This document shows positions 8,276 through 16,866 of a stretch of 64,000 nt of DNA, in pieces (position 1 is the first letter of the stretch; each line of letters starts with the position of its first letter). The DNA comes from Trichothermofontia sp964536415. Lineage in GTDB: Bacteria; Cyanobacteriota; Cyanobacteriia; B231. The stretch spans positions 4,785-68,784 of the forward strand of contig CAZHXN010000009.1 in NCBI GenBank assembly GCA_964536415.1, read 5' to 3'. The notes under the pieces were generated by a model. It was not told where the DNA came from and ran no database searches. It was given only the letters and a program-made list of their open reading frames with translations. The position numbers and the translations under genes are program-made.

Positions 8276-9787
8276 ATGTATTGCGACTATCTGGTCCAAA
8301 TCCTCACCGCCCGCGTCTACGATGTGGCCCAGGAAACCCCCCTGGAGGTCGCTCCGAACCTATCGGCCCGCCTTGACAACCAACTCCTGCTCAAACGCGA
8401 AGACATGCAATCGGTCTTTTCGTTTAAGTTGCGGGGAGCCTACAACAAAATGGTACAACTGCCGCCCGATCGCTTGGCCCAGGGGGTGATTGCCGCCTCT
8501 GCGGGGAACCATGCCCAGGGGGTTGCCCTGGCCGCCCGTCACCTCGGAACCCGTGCGATTATCGTCATGCCCGTTACTACGCCCCAGGTCAAAATTGATG
8601 CAGTGCGTGCCCGGGGTGGTGTGGTGGTCCTCGAAGGAGATACCTACGACGATGCCTGCGCCCATGCCCGCCAGTTAGCTGCCGAGAAAGCCTTAACCTT
8701 TATCCATCCCTTCGATGATCCGGATGTGATTGCCGGACAGGGGACGATCGGCATGGAAATCCTGCGCCAATACCAGCAGCCCATCCATGCGATCTTTGTA
8801 GCGATCGGCGGGGGGGGCCTCATCTCCGGCATTGGCGCCTATATCAAACGACTGCGACCGGAGATCAAGATCATTGGTGTGGAACCAGTAGACGCCGATG
8901 CCATGGCCCGATCGCTCCAGGTGGGGAAGCGGGTCCACCTGTCCCAAGTGGGGCTGTTTGCCGATGGGGTGGCCGTGCGGCAGGTGGGGGCAGAGACCTT
9001 TCGTCTGTGTCAGCAATATGTGGATGAGGTGATCCTGGTAGATACCGATGCCACCTGTGCGGCGATTAAGGATGTGTTTGAAGACACGCGATCGATTTTA
9101 GAACCCGCCGGGGCACTGGCGATCGCTGGGGCAAAAGCCTACGTGGAACGGGAAGCCCTCCAGGGACAAACCCTGGTCGCCGTAGCCAGTGGGGCCAACA
9201 TGAACTTCGATCGCCTGCGGTTTGTGGCGGAACGGGCTGAGCTAGGGGAACAACGGGAGGCCATTTTTGCCGTGGCGATCCCCGAAGGCCCCGGTAGCCT
9301 GCGCCAGTTTTGCCAGTGCATTGGGCGACGCAACCTGACCGAATTTAACTATCGCATTGCCGATCGCCAGGAAGCCCATATTTTCGTAGGTCTGCAAATC
9401 AAAGACCGGGCGGATGCAGCCAATATGGCCCAAAAGTTTGAGGCCTGTGGGTTTCGGACACTGGATTTAACCGATGACGAACTCACCAAACTGCACCTAC
9501 GCCACATGGTCGGTGGCCACTCCCCCCTCGCCCACGATGAATTGCTCTATCGGTTCGAGTTTCCCGAACGTCCCGGTGCCCTGATGAAGTTCGTCACCTC
9601 CATGAGTCCGGATTGGAATATTAGCCTGTTCCACTATCGCAATAACGGGGCAGACTATGGCCGGATTGTCGTCGGGATGCAGGTCCCCCCCCACGAGATG
9701 CCAGAGTGGCAGACTTTTCTGGACAGCTTGGGCTACCGCTACTGGGATGAAAGCCAGAATCCAGCGTACAAGCTCTTCCTGGGGTAA
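8276..9787 (+). CDS. ilvA: Threonine ammonia-lyase, biosynthetic (PLP)
   Basis: 503 residues. Converts threonine to 2-oxobutanoate, the committed step of isoleucine synthesis. Fold type II PLP domain: SFKLRGAYNKM with Lys51 as Schiff-base lysine, SAGNHAQGVA, and the phosphate-binding GGGGL loop near 180. The C-terminal third (about 335-503) holds two ACT-like regulatory repeats (FAVAIPEGPGSLRQF and YRFEFPERPGALMKF), so isoleucine feedback inhibition is expected. I start at ATG 8276 because it aligns with the family start; a TTG at 8189 in the same frame would add 29 residues of no evident homology. Confidence 0.93.
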   Translation: MYCDYLVQILTARVYDVAQETPLEVAPNLSARLDNQLLLKREDMQSVFSFKLRGAYNKMVQLPPDRLAQGVIAASAGNHAQGVALAARHLGTRAIIVMPVTTPQVKIDAVRARGGVVVLEGDTYDDACAHARQLAAEKALTFIHPFDDPDVIAGQGTIGMEILRQYQQPIHAIFVAIGGGGLISGIGAYIKRLRPEIKIIGVEPVDADAMARSLQVGKRVHLSQVGLFADGVAVRQVGAETFRLCQQYVDEVILVDTDATCAAIKDVFEDTRSILEPAGALAIAGAKAYVEREALQGQTLVAVASGANMNFDRLRFVAERAELGEQREAIFAVAIPEGPGSLRQFCQCIGRRNLTEFNYRIADRQEAHIFVGLQIKDRADAANMAQKFEACGFRTLDLTDDELTKLHLRHMVGGHSPLAHDELLYRFEFPERPGALMKFVTSMSPDWNISLFHYRNNGADYGRIVVGMQVPPHEMPEWQTFLDSLGYRYWDESQNPAYKLFLG

Positions 9788-9799
9788 GGGTAAAGCTAG

Positions 9800-9963
9800 G
9801 GGAGCATCCCCGTTTGACAACAGGCAGCCCTCATCCCCCAACCCCTTCTCCCGGCCTCCCGGCCCCCCGTTCGCGGGGGGGCGAAGGGGAGCCGGATTGG
9901 CAAGTCTCGCGCCCGTTCTGGGAGAGGGATTTAGGGTAAGGGTCGCAAAGGTGGGATGCTCCC
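9800..9963. repeat. Dispersed palindromic repeat, copy 2, with terminal inverted repeats
   Basis: 164 bp bounded by gggagcatccc (9800-9810) and its exact reverse complement (9953-9963). The interior shares the cttctccc, gcgggggg, gaagggga and gttctgggagagggattt blocks with the copy at 6228. Size, non-coding content and terminal inverted repeats are MITE-like. It sits between ilvA and rbp. Confidence 0.6.
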
Positions 9964-10124
9964 AAACCGAATCATCTTTTTTTCGTCAGGACGGACAATC
10001 TACGTTAGGATGGAAACTGAGGCTTCATATCGGTGTTCAGTTGCAGGTTCACTAGGTTCTAGGTTGACGGACAACTCCCCGATTGATTCATTGAGTTCTC
10101 TACATTGTTTGCATGGAGTAGTTC

Positions 10125-10445
10125 ATGTCGATCTATATTGGTAACCTGCCGTATCAGGTAGACGAAGAGGCTGTTAAAGAAGTCTTTGCTGAGTACGGTA
10201 CCGTGAGTCGCGTCCAACTGCCGGTGGATCGGGAAACAGGCCGGATGCGGGGGTTTGGCTTCATCGAAATGTCCTCAGAAGCCGAGGAAGACGCAGCGAT
10301 CGATGCCCTGGATGGGGCTGAATGGATGGGTCGCGATCTGAAGGTCAATAAAGCGCGTCCCCGTGAAGAGCGGGCACCCTCCGGTAATCGGGGCGGTGGC
10401 GGTCAGCGTCGCCCCAGTGGTAACGGCGGTGGGCGTCGTTACTAA
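10125..10445 (+). CDS. RRM-type RNA-binding protein, glycine-rich tail
   Basis: 106 residues: one RNA-recognition motif (1-80) with RNP2 IYIGNLPY and RNP1 RGFGFIEM, followed by a Gly/Arg tail (GNRGGGGQRR, GNGGGRRY). Cyanobacterial Rbp proteins of this kind bind RNA and are commonly cold-induced. The ggagtag ribosome site precedes ATG 10125. About 160 bp of leader separates the start from the upstream repeat; cold-regulated rbp genes often have such leaders, but regulation here is inferred. The neighbouring rpsU is the linkage seen in several cyanobacteria. Confidence 0.9.
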   Translation: MSIYIGNLPYQVDEEAVKEVFAEYGTVSRVQLPVDRETGRMRGFGFIEMSSEAEEDAAIDALDGAEWMGRDLKVNKARPREERAPSGNRGGGGQRRPSGNGGGRRY

Positions 10446-10491
10446 GACACATCGTCATTAGAAATTGCCAAGGCGAAGACCCCGCAGCAGT

Positions 10492-10531
10492 CGGAGGATG
10501 GGGTGTTGAACCAGCCCTATCCTCCGCTTTT
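10492..10531 (+). terminator. Rho-independent terminator after rbp
   Basis: A strong stem pairs cggaggatgggg (from 10492) with ccctatcctccg (ending 10526) around a short loop and is followed by ctttt. It lies 46 bp after the rbp stop codon and separates rbp from rpsU. Confidence 0.75.
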
Positions 10532-10682
10532 GATTAGTTGCCTAGGGAAAACAGCGAGGGTATCGCATCGAAACGGGTTAAGACAAGCTAAAGGCTTAGC
10601 GTTGCGATCGCGGTCTTGCTAGCGATTGATGCCCAGCGTATTCGTGTTCAGAGTTTGATATCTATAGATGGAGTGATATAGC

Positions 10683-10889
10683 ATGGCGCAAGTGATTTTG
10701 GGTGAGAACGAAGGCATTGAATCGGCCTTACGTCGCTTCAAACGCCAGGTTTCCAAGGCCGATATTTTTGCCGATATGAAGAAGAATCGGCACTTTGAGA
10801 CGCCTCTACAAAAGGCTAAGCGGAAAGCCCTCGCCCGCCGCAAGAAGCGTCGTTTCCGCTCCACCTCCCGCACTCGCGATCAAGTCTAA
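10683..10889 (+). CDS. rpsU: 30S ribosomal protein S21
   Basis: 68 residues. Small-subunit protein near the anti-Shine-Dalgarno region that helps base pairing with mRNA. Conserved start AQVILGENEGIESALRRFKR and the very basic tail (KRKALARRKKRRFR) match cyanobacterial S21. It has its own upstream spacer after the rbp terminator and its own terminator downstream, so it is probably a separate transcript from rbp. Confidence 0.95.
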   Translation: MAQVILGENEGIESALRRFKRQVSKADIFADMKKNRHFETPLQKAKRKALARRKKRRFRSTSRTRDQV

Positions 10890-10982
10890 GGACTGCTCAA
10901 CTCGCTGAGTGTGCCAATCCTTGCCCATGCACGCATAACGGGCAGGTTGCACCGAATCTAACCAGTATTTTATTCCCTAACG

Positions 10983-11011
10983 GCCTAGCGTTGAGAAACG
11001 GTCTAGGCTTT
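10983..11011 (+). terminator. Rho-independent terminator after rpsU
   Basis: gcctag pairs with ctaggc, with inner cgtt/aacg closing a gaga tetraloop, followed by tttcatt. It lies about 95 bp past the rpsU stop. Confidence 0.65.
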
Positions 11012-11049
11012 CATTATTGTTATCGGCTCTCCGTAAAGCAGGTTGTGCC

Positions 11050-11819
11050 ATGAAACCGGGCTATGCCCTTGGGTTAACCCTTAGTTTATGCATCAGCACG
11101 GCTCCGATCGCGGCGCAAACAGCACGAATGGCCCACCCTTCGCTGCCGCTGCGTTCTCCATTGGCCTTGCGTCCCGATCGCTGTCATCCGCCCCTTGATG
11201 CGACTCAACCGCAATACATTATTGGCTATGGCAGCTTAATGGAAACAGCCTCTAAGGAGCGTACAGCCCCAACGGCGGGGGAAAACTTACCCATTCTGCT
11301 GAGGGGGTTTGAACGCGGTTGGTTTATGCGGGGATCGAGCGACAGCCCAACGACCTATCTCGGCGCGATCGCGAACTCCCAGGCAAGCATGAATGCGGTG
11401 ATTTACCGGGTACCCCTACTGCAGGAAGTAGAAGCCACGGATATCCGAGAAGGGGGCTATTGCCGTTTCCCTGTGAATCCTCAACAAATCGTAATGCTGG
11501 ACCGTTCGGTCACCCCTCAGGGACAAATTTGGATTTATGTGGTTCCCCCCGATCGCGTCGCTACGCCCAGTGCCGATTTCCCGATCGTGCAGAGTTATGT
11601 GGAATCATGCTGGGGTGGTGCCTGGAAATTGAGAAAAATTTTGCGATCGCGAAATTTGCCGAGATGTGTGTGACCACAACCACGGGCTGGTCGCAGCATT
11701 GGGTGAACGATCGCATCTATCCCCGGCGTCCGTTTATTTACCAACCGCGATCGCGAGAAATCGATCAGGCGTTAGGAACGATCCTCCCGGATCTATTGCC
11801 CTTGAGAAAAATTGAATAG
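11050..11819 (+). pseudogene. Gamma-glutamylcyclotransferase-like secreted protein, frameshifted
   Basis: From ATG 11050: a signal peptide (LGLTLSLCISTAPIAAQ), then YIIGYGSLM, the hallmark of the GGCT/AIG2 fold, and a central EVEATDIREGGYCRF segment. At the GGGG run 11612-11615 the frame breaks. Adding one G would continue VESCWGWCLEIEKNF into TTTTGWSQHWVNDRIYPRRPF, which is clearly the rest of the family's C-terminus and ends at 11819. In the existing frame translation stops at 11673 with unrelated residues. Because the break is a homopolymer, either a real mutation or a sequencing error is possible. Intact length would be about 256 residues. Confidence 0.72.
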
Positions 11820-11841
11820 CACGCGTATTCGTAGAGGGAAA

Positions 11842-12168
11842 TTACCCATTGCCTTCTTCAGTGGCTTCGTTACGAATGTCAGGGGAACTATTGTAGAGGG
11901 CATCCAGACGTTCCCGCGCATCATCCACCGACAACGATCGCATCACTAACAAAGGTTCATTGACCACACGGCCCGATTCATCCAGGAGTTCGGGATGGGG
12001 AGTGGGTTGTGCCGACTGGTTTGCATCGGTCCCGGCAAACGGATAGCCCAAGTGGGAGTGGGTGCGACGGGCCTCGGCCACATTCAGGGTTAAGAGATTG
12101 CGGAACAGGTTGACGATCGCGATCAAGGCCAAGATAGTAAATGCCAGGATATAGATGAGGTGTAGCAT
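11842..12168 (-). CDS. DUF2973 family membrane-anchored protein
   Basis: 108 residues. One N-terminal transmembrane segment (about 3-24, LIYILAFTILALIAIVNLF) followed by a hydrophilic tail with the family's RRTHSHLGYPF, NEPLLVMRSLSVDDARERLDALYNSSP. Function unknown; the family is confined to cyanobacteria in my experience. It lies 160 bp downstream of a DUF2605 gene on the same strand, the usual pairing, which suggests a shared role. Confidence 0.82.
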   Translation of the reverse strand: MLHLIYILAFTILALIAIVNLFRNLLTLNVAEARRTHSHLGYPFAGTDANQSAQPTPHPELLDESGRVVNEPLLVMRSLSVDDARERLDALYNSSPDIRNEATEEGNG

Positions 12169-12328
12169 GACTTTCTCCCTTTCAGGCCAGTCGGCCTTGC
12201 GCCAGTGTGAATTAGAGTCGTCTTGAAGTCTTAATAAAAAGCTTATCTAGAAAGCTTACCGAAATCCGAGTGATTATGACGGCACCCGTGTGGGTACGTC
12301 TAGGGGCGTACCTCCCTGGGGCATTGGC

Positions 12329-12664
12329 TTAGGTCCCGGCAGGAAAATTCGCGGCCCGCTCTGCCCGGAAGCGAGCCGAAACCCGCCAACATTCCATCAA
12401 CAATTGATGCCAGGGGACCAACACCGCCATCTCTACCCCCACCGTTCCCTCGGTCGCCAGGAAAAGGGATTTGGCCGTACTAACCTCGCGCTGGGCCTGT
12501 TTAACCCGATCGAGGAGATCGGCCTGTACCGCCGCTTCCAAGAAGGGGATGTCTTCGGTCTCCAGTAGCGTCTGCGATCGGGCAAACCAATCCTGGAAAT
12601 CGTTCAAAAGGGGTTCTAAAACTGTCTTCAGGAGATCGGGATCAGGCAAGCCAGACTTAAACAT
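12329..12664 (-). CDS. DUF2605 family protein
   Basis: 111 residues from ATG 12664 (MFKSGLPDPDLLKTVLEPLL), the start that matches the family; an upstream ATG (12706) would add 14 residues with no similarity. Entirely helical in appearance, with LLNDFQDWFARSQTLLETE and VPWHQLLMECWRVS. Unknown function, cyanobacterial, upstream partner of the DUF2973 gene. It is divergent from thrS. Confidence 0.82.
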   Translation of the reverse strand: MFKSGLPDPDLLKTVLEPLLNDFQDWFARSQTLLETEDIPFLEAAVQADLLDRVKQAQREVSTAKSLFLATEGTVGVEMAVLVPWHQLLMECWRVSARFRAERAANFPAGT

Positions 12665-12873
12665 GGTGATCTGATCGAGTTGAGTGAATGGTCGAGATGG
12701 ATGCAAAAATCTATATTCCTAAGCTTAACGCAATTTATACTTTGTAATATTTTGCGATCAGAACGGGAATAGTCCATCCAGCGTCAAGGTTCGAGCCGGG
12801 TTGGGCAGGCGGGATCGCGGAAAGCGCTATACCATAGAGGCATTAGAAACTGGCTGGGGCAGGCTGATCTACA

Positions 12874-14767
12874 ATGGCAATCTCCTCGCTGGTTTCGGTT
12901 AAGTCACCCTGTGAGTCCTATCCCCGATCGTCCATGTCTAGTTCAGAACCCCTGTCCCCGGTTGAGCCGTCGGCTGATGCGCAACCCGCCAAGGTCCATT
13001 TACCCCGCACCAGTGAGTCGGAGAACCTGAAGAAAATCCGCCATACGACCTCCCACGTCATGGCGATGGCGGTACAGAAGCTTTTTCCCAAGGCACAGGT
13101 GACGATCGGCCCCTGGACCGAGACCGGATTTTATTACGACTTTGATACGCCGGAACCCTTCAGTGAGGCGGATCTCAAGGCGATCAAAAAGGAAATGGAG
13201 CGGATCATTAAGAAAAAGCTGCCAGTGATCCGCGAGGAAGTTACCCGCGAGGAAGCTCAACAGCGGATCGAGGCGATCGGCGAACCCTACAAGCTAGAGA
13301 TTCTAGACAGCATTCAGGAACCGATCACGATCTACCACCTGGGTGAAGAATGGTGGGATCTATGTGCAGGTCCCCATGTGGAAAGTACCGCTGATTTGAA
13401 TCCCAAGGCGATCGCCCTAGAGTCAGTGGCGGGAGCTTACTGGCGGGGGGATGAAACCAAGGCCCAATTGCAACGCATCTACGGCACGGCCTGGGAAACC
13501 CCAGAACAGTTAGCGGAATACCAACGCCGTAAACAGGAAGCCCTGCGCCGCGACCACCGGAAATTGGGGCGGGAGTTGGGGCTATTCATCTTTGCCGATC
13601 AGGTAGGGCCAGGGTTACCGCTGTGGACACCCAAGGGGACCGTGCTGCGATCGACGTTAGAGGATTTTCTCAAACAGGAGCAGATCAAACGCGGTTATTT
13701 ACCCGTCGTCACCCCCCACGTCGGTCGGGTGGAGCTATTCAAAACCTCTGGCCACTGGCAGAAATACCGGGATGACCTGTTCCCGATGATGGGGGCCGAT
13801 GAGGACGAGGGCTTTGTCCTCAAGGCGATGAACTGTCCTTTCCATGTGCAGATTTACAAATCCAGCCTGCGCTCTTACCGGGAACTGCCATTGCGACTGG
13901 CGGAATTCGGCACGGTCTACCGCTATGAGCAGTCGGGGGAACTGGGGGGGCTGACCCGTGTGCGCGGCTTCACCCAGGATGATGCCCACCTGTTTGTCAC
14001 ACCGGAGCAGTTGGAAGACGAGTTCCTCAAGGTAGTGGACCTGATCCAGTCGGTGTTCAGCACCCTGCACCTGACCAACTTCAAGGCCCGCCTCAGCTTC
14101 CGCGATCCCAATTCGGATAAATACATTGGCAGTGACGAAGCCTGGAATAAGGCCGAAAATGCCATCCGCCATGCGGTGCAAACCCTCGACATGGATCACT
14201 TTGAGGGGATTGGGGAAGCCGCGTTCTATNNNNNNNNNNCCCAAGCTCGATTTCATGGTCCAGGATGCGCTGGAGCGGGAGTGGCAACTGGGGACGGTAC
14301 AGGTGGACTATAACTTACCGGAGCGGTTTGACCTGGAGTATGTGGCAGAGGATGGCTCGCGCCAACGTCCGGTGATGATCCACCGGGCACCCTTTGGTTC
14401 ACTGGAACGTCTGATCGGGATTCTGATCGAGGAATACGCAGGCGATTTTCCGCTCTGGTTAGCACCGCTGCAAATTCGATTATTGCCGGTGACGGATGAG
14501 CAATTGAGTTTCTGTCAGGAGGTGTGTGATCGCTTTCGGAGTGCCGGTATTCGGGCGGAAGTCGATACCAGTGGCGAACGCTTGGGCAAGATGATCCGCA
14601 ATGCGGAAAAGGAAAAAGTCCCGGTAATGGCGGTAGTGGGGGCGAAGGAGCGCGAAGCCAATGCCCTGAATATTCGCACCCGAGCGGCGGGTGAGTTGGG
14701 TGCTCTACCGGTGGCGGAAGTGGGCGATCGCCTACAAGCGGCCATTCGCGATCGGGGTGTCTTTTAG
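12874..14767 (+). CDS. thrS: Threonyl-tRNA synthetase (interrupted by an assembly gap)
   Basis: Class II synthetase that charges tRNA-Thr. It lacks the N-terminal TGS domain, as is normal in cyanobacteria. It has the editing domain (HTTSHVMAMA, CAGPHVEST), catalytic core with motif 2 (YRYEQSGELGG, TRVRGFTQDDAH) and the C-terminal anticodon-binding domain (GAKEREANALNIRTR). Ten Ns at 14230-14239 split the frame: before them FY, after them PKLDF. The universal family sequence here is AFYGPK, so only one Gly codon should be missing; the frames on each side differ only because the gap length is arbitrary. A start at ATG 12934 is also possible. Confidence 0.93.
14230..14239. other. Assembly gap (10 N) within thrS
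   Basis: Ten N bases. Family conservation implies that three bases (GGN, glycine) are really absent, so the gap is a placeholder, not a measured length. Confidence 0.95.
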
Positions 14768-14859
14768 CCTCGCGCGTTTCAGTCGTTATTGATGGCACGA
14801 TCGGGAAGATTGGGCCACTGCTAAGTCGGCGCTCATGATGAAAGCAATCCAAGGCTGGT

Positions 14860-15795
14860 ATGACTCGCATTCGCTTTGACCAGTTCAGTAAGCTCCTGCT
14901 TGAAGAACTTCTCAGCCCTTTGGGGACAGTTGAGCGCAACCTCGAAGTGCCCGGTGAAGCTCGCTTTGTTGATGTTTGGTTTATTCCTGACCCTCGCCCT
15001 GGCGATACGTCGATGCCATTGGGTTTATTGGGGCGCATCGCCAGCACAACCTGCCTGCTTGAACCCTTTCGCAATCCACCCTCAGCCACTGAGGTGCGCA
15101 ATTCTCTACTGAAGTTATTCCTGATCCAGGCCCAGCAACAACGACAGGCGAAAAAGCAGAAAAGTTCGTTACTAGAAGCGGACCTTCCCCAGCTTTGGAT
15201 TCTCGCCAGCACCATCACACAGCCCCAACTAACGGGCTTGGGAGCGATGGCTCAACCGGCATGGCCCTCAGGCGTATACCATTTGCCAACCCTGCTGCGA
15301 ACCGCGATGATCGATATCAGCCAATTGCCCATGACACGCGATACGCTCTGGTTGCGTTTATTGGGAAAAGGGAGCACCCAGGAACAGGCGATCGCAGAAG
15401 TCATTACCCTACCCCAGACCGATCCGGAACGGGCGATGGCCCTAAGGCTACTCTCAACTTGGAAGATTACGATCGAGACAGATCATCCAGACATCATTGA
15501 TATCGAGGAGCAACGCTTAACCATGGCACTCTCACAAGCCTTCCTGGCATGGGAACAGGAAACCGAAAATCGAGGACTGCAACAAGGACTACAACAAGGA
15601 CTGCAACAAGGACTGCAACAAGGGCAGCGGCAAGTGGTTGAGAATTTGCTGCGGGCACGGTTTGGGGAAATGGATGCCCAGTTACAGGCGATCGTCCCTA
15701 ACATCCTGGCTCTCCCCCCCGAAGCCTATACGCCCTTGCTCCTGCAACTCTCACGGGCAGAGCTTATCAGTCGTTTTCAAACCCAACCCTCATAG
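14860..15795 (+). CDS. Rpn/DUF4351-like protein with LQQG repeats
   Basis: 311 residues of a common cyanobacterial family related to Rpn/PD-(D/E)XK recombination-promoting nucleases, sometimes mislabelled flagellar assembly protein H. It shows TRIRFDQFSKLLLEELLSPLG, ARFVDVWFIP, LGLLGRIAS, LWLRLLGKG and ALSQAFLAWEQ. Four 12-base units encoding GLQQ (15574-15621) form a linker prone to slippage, followed by a DUF4351-like helical tail (VVENLLRARFG). No catalytic triad can be assigned confidently. The same 14-base sequence of the repeat occurs at the end of the broken chimera at 1354-1367. Transcribed 90 bp after thrS. Confidence 0.72.
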   Translation: MTRIRFDQFSKLLLEELLSPLGTVERNLEVPGEARFVDVWFIPDPRPGDTSMPLGLLGRIASTTCLLEPFRNPPSATEVRNSLLKLFLIQAQQQRQAKKQKSSLLEADLPQLWILASTITQPQLTGLGAMAQPAWPSGVYHLPTLLRTAMIDISQLPMTRDTLWLRLLGKGSTQEQAIAEVITLPQTDPERAMALRLLSTWKITIETDHPDIIDIEEQRLTMALSQAFLAWEQETENRGLQQGLQQGLQQGLQQGQRQVVENLLRARFGEMDAQLQAIVPNILALPPEAYTPLLLQLSRAELISRFQTQPS

Positions 15796-15964
15796 ATGAT
15801 TTTGATACAGCCTGTATCGCCTCAGTGAGGGTCAGGCCATTGGCTTGAGCCAATTGTTCATCAGGTACTTCTGTCCTTCAGAGACTTGGGAAACGCTGTA
15901 TCGATTTTCCCAAGCAAATTCCCCAAGTAAATACCAATCAAATATGGGAAGGAAGCATTGGACC

Positions 15965-16714
15965 ATGCCTAAGAATTTACCGCAACCGTTAATGGCAGGG
16001 CTGGTAACGATCGCGACCCTCACCTGGCCGCTGGCCGCCATCGCGACCGCCCTGGAAACCCTACCCGTGATCAATGGAATTCGTCCGGGACAGGTGTATT
16101 ATGTGCGATCGGAAACGCAAGCACGGCCAGAGATTGAACGGGCCATCCTTGCGGTATTACCCGACCCCTATCTAGCCGATCTGCCTGCCCGCGATCGCCT
16201 GCGATATTACTACAACCGGATTGACTTAAACGGCGATCGCCGACTGGAAACGATTGTCTACGTGGTTGGACGCAGTACCTGTGGGCGTGAGGGCTGTCTG
16301 GCACTGATTTTTACCCAAAGCCGCCAAGGGCTACACCTGGTCAGCCAATTCACAGCCGTTCATGCGCCGATCCTGGTTCTCAAGCAGAAGACTCTGGGTT
16401 GGAACGATCTCGTGTTTTTTACAGCGGGTGGTGATTCTCCTCCTCGCTACAAACGGGTTCAATTTGATGGGCAGACCTATGGGAGCCCACCCGTCAGCCA
16501 AGCAGAGGTTGCCGCTAACACTTCCCTCCGAGGCACAGCCATTTTGGCTGACCTCATCCGTCTCACCAATGGCCTGCCCCTGCGCTCCCTGGCCGAACTG
16601 CCAACCCCCGCGCCGCGCCCTGACAGTTTGAACTGGACCCCTGAGTTCGATGGAGATGGGGAGGCAACCTCCAGCGTCGGGCAACAACCGTCTACCTCCC
16701 AACCCTCGCCTTAG
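15965..16714 (+). CDS. Secreted protein of unknown function
   Basis: 249 residues from ATG 15965, with ggaagg about 10 bases upstream. Signal peptide PLMAGLVTIATLTWPLAAIATA with cleavage near residue 26-28. The mature part has an EF-hand-like NRIDLNGDRRLETIVYVVG and a CGREGC pair, a pattern seen in cyanobacterial periplasmic proteins that describe themselves only as hypothetical; the C-terminal 45 residues are Pro/Ser-rich and probably disordered. I cannot assign a function. An earlier in-frame ATG (15845) gives a leader that lacks signal character. Confidence 0.65.
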   Translation: MPKNLPQPLMAGLVTIATLTWPLAAIATALETLPVINGIRPGQVYYVRSETQARPEIERAILAVLPDPYLADLPARDRLRYYYNRIDLNGDRRLETIVYVVGRSTCGREGCLALIFTQSRQGLHLVSQFTAVHAPILVLKQKTLGWNDLVFFTAGGDSPPRYKRVQFDGQTYGSPPVSQAEVAANTSLRGTAILADLIRLTNGLPLRSLAELPTPAPRPDSLNWTPEFDGDGEATSSVGQQPSTSQPSP

Positions 16715-16866
16715 CGGGTTAAAAAGCGATCCCAATAAATCCGTAACTCCCAGCGTTGGGCTCAAAAAAGCCTGATTAATCAATGGGAGTACCCCGATGA
16801 AAGTGGGCCATTTTGTCCCCCAAGGATGGTAGATTGGGCGAGTATTGGCAAGCAACAGGTAGCGAG

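Noticed and set aside
9657..10055. 132-codon frame spanning the end of ilvA and repeat copy 2
   Set aside because: It overlaps the ilvA C-terminus in another frame and reads through the palindromic repeat; composition is not protein-like.
14253..15218. 321-codon minus-strand frame over the 3' part of thrS and the Rpn-like gene
   Set aside because: Antisense to two well-supported genes; Pro/Arg/Ser-rich residues typical of shadow frames.
15574..15621. Regularly spaced repeat that might suggest a CRISPR array
   Set aside because: The units are contiguous 12-base codon repeats within an open frame with no spacers. No CRISPR-like repeat-spacer pattern was seen elsewhere.
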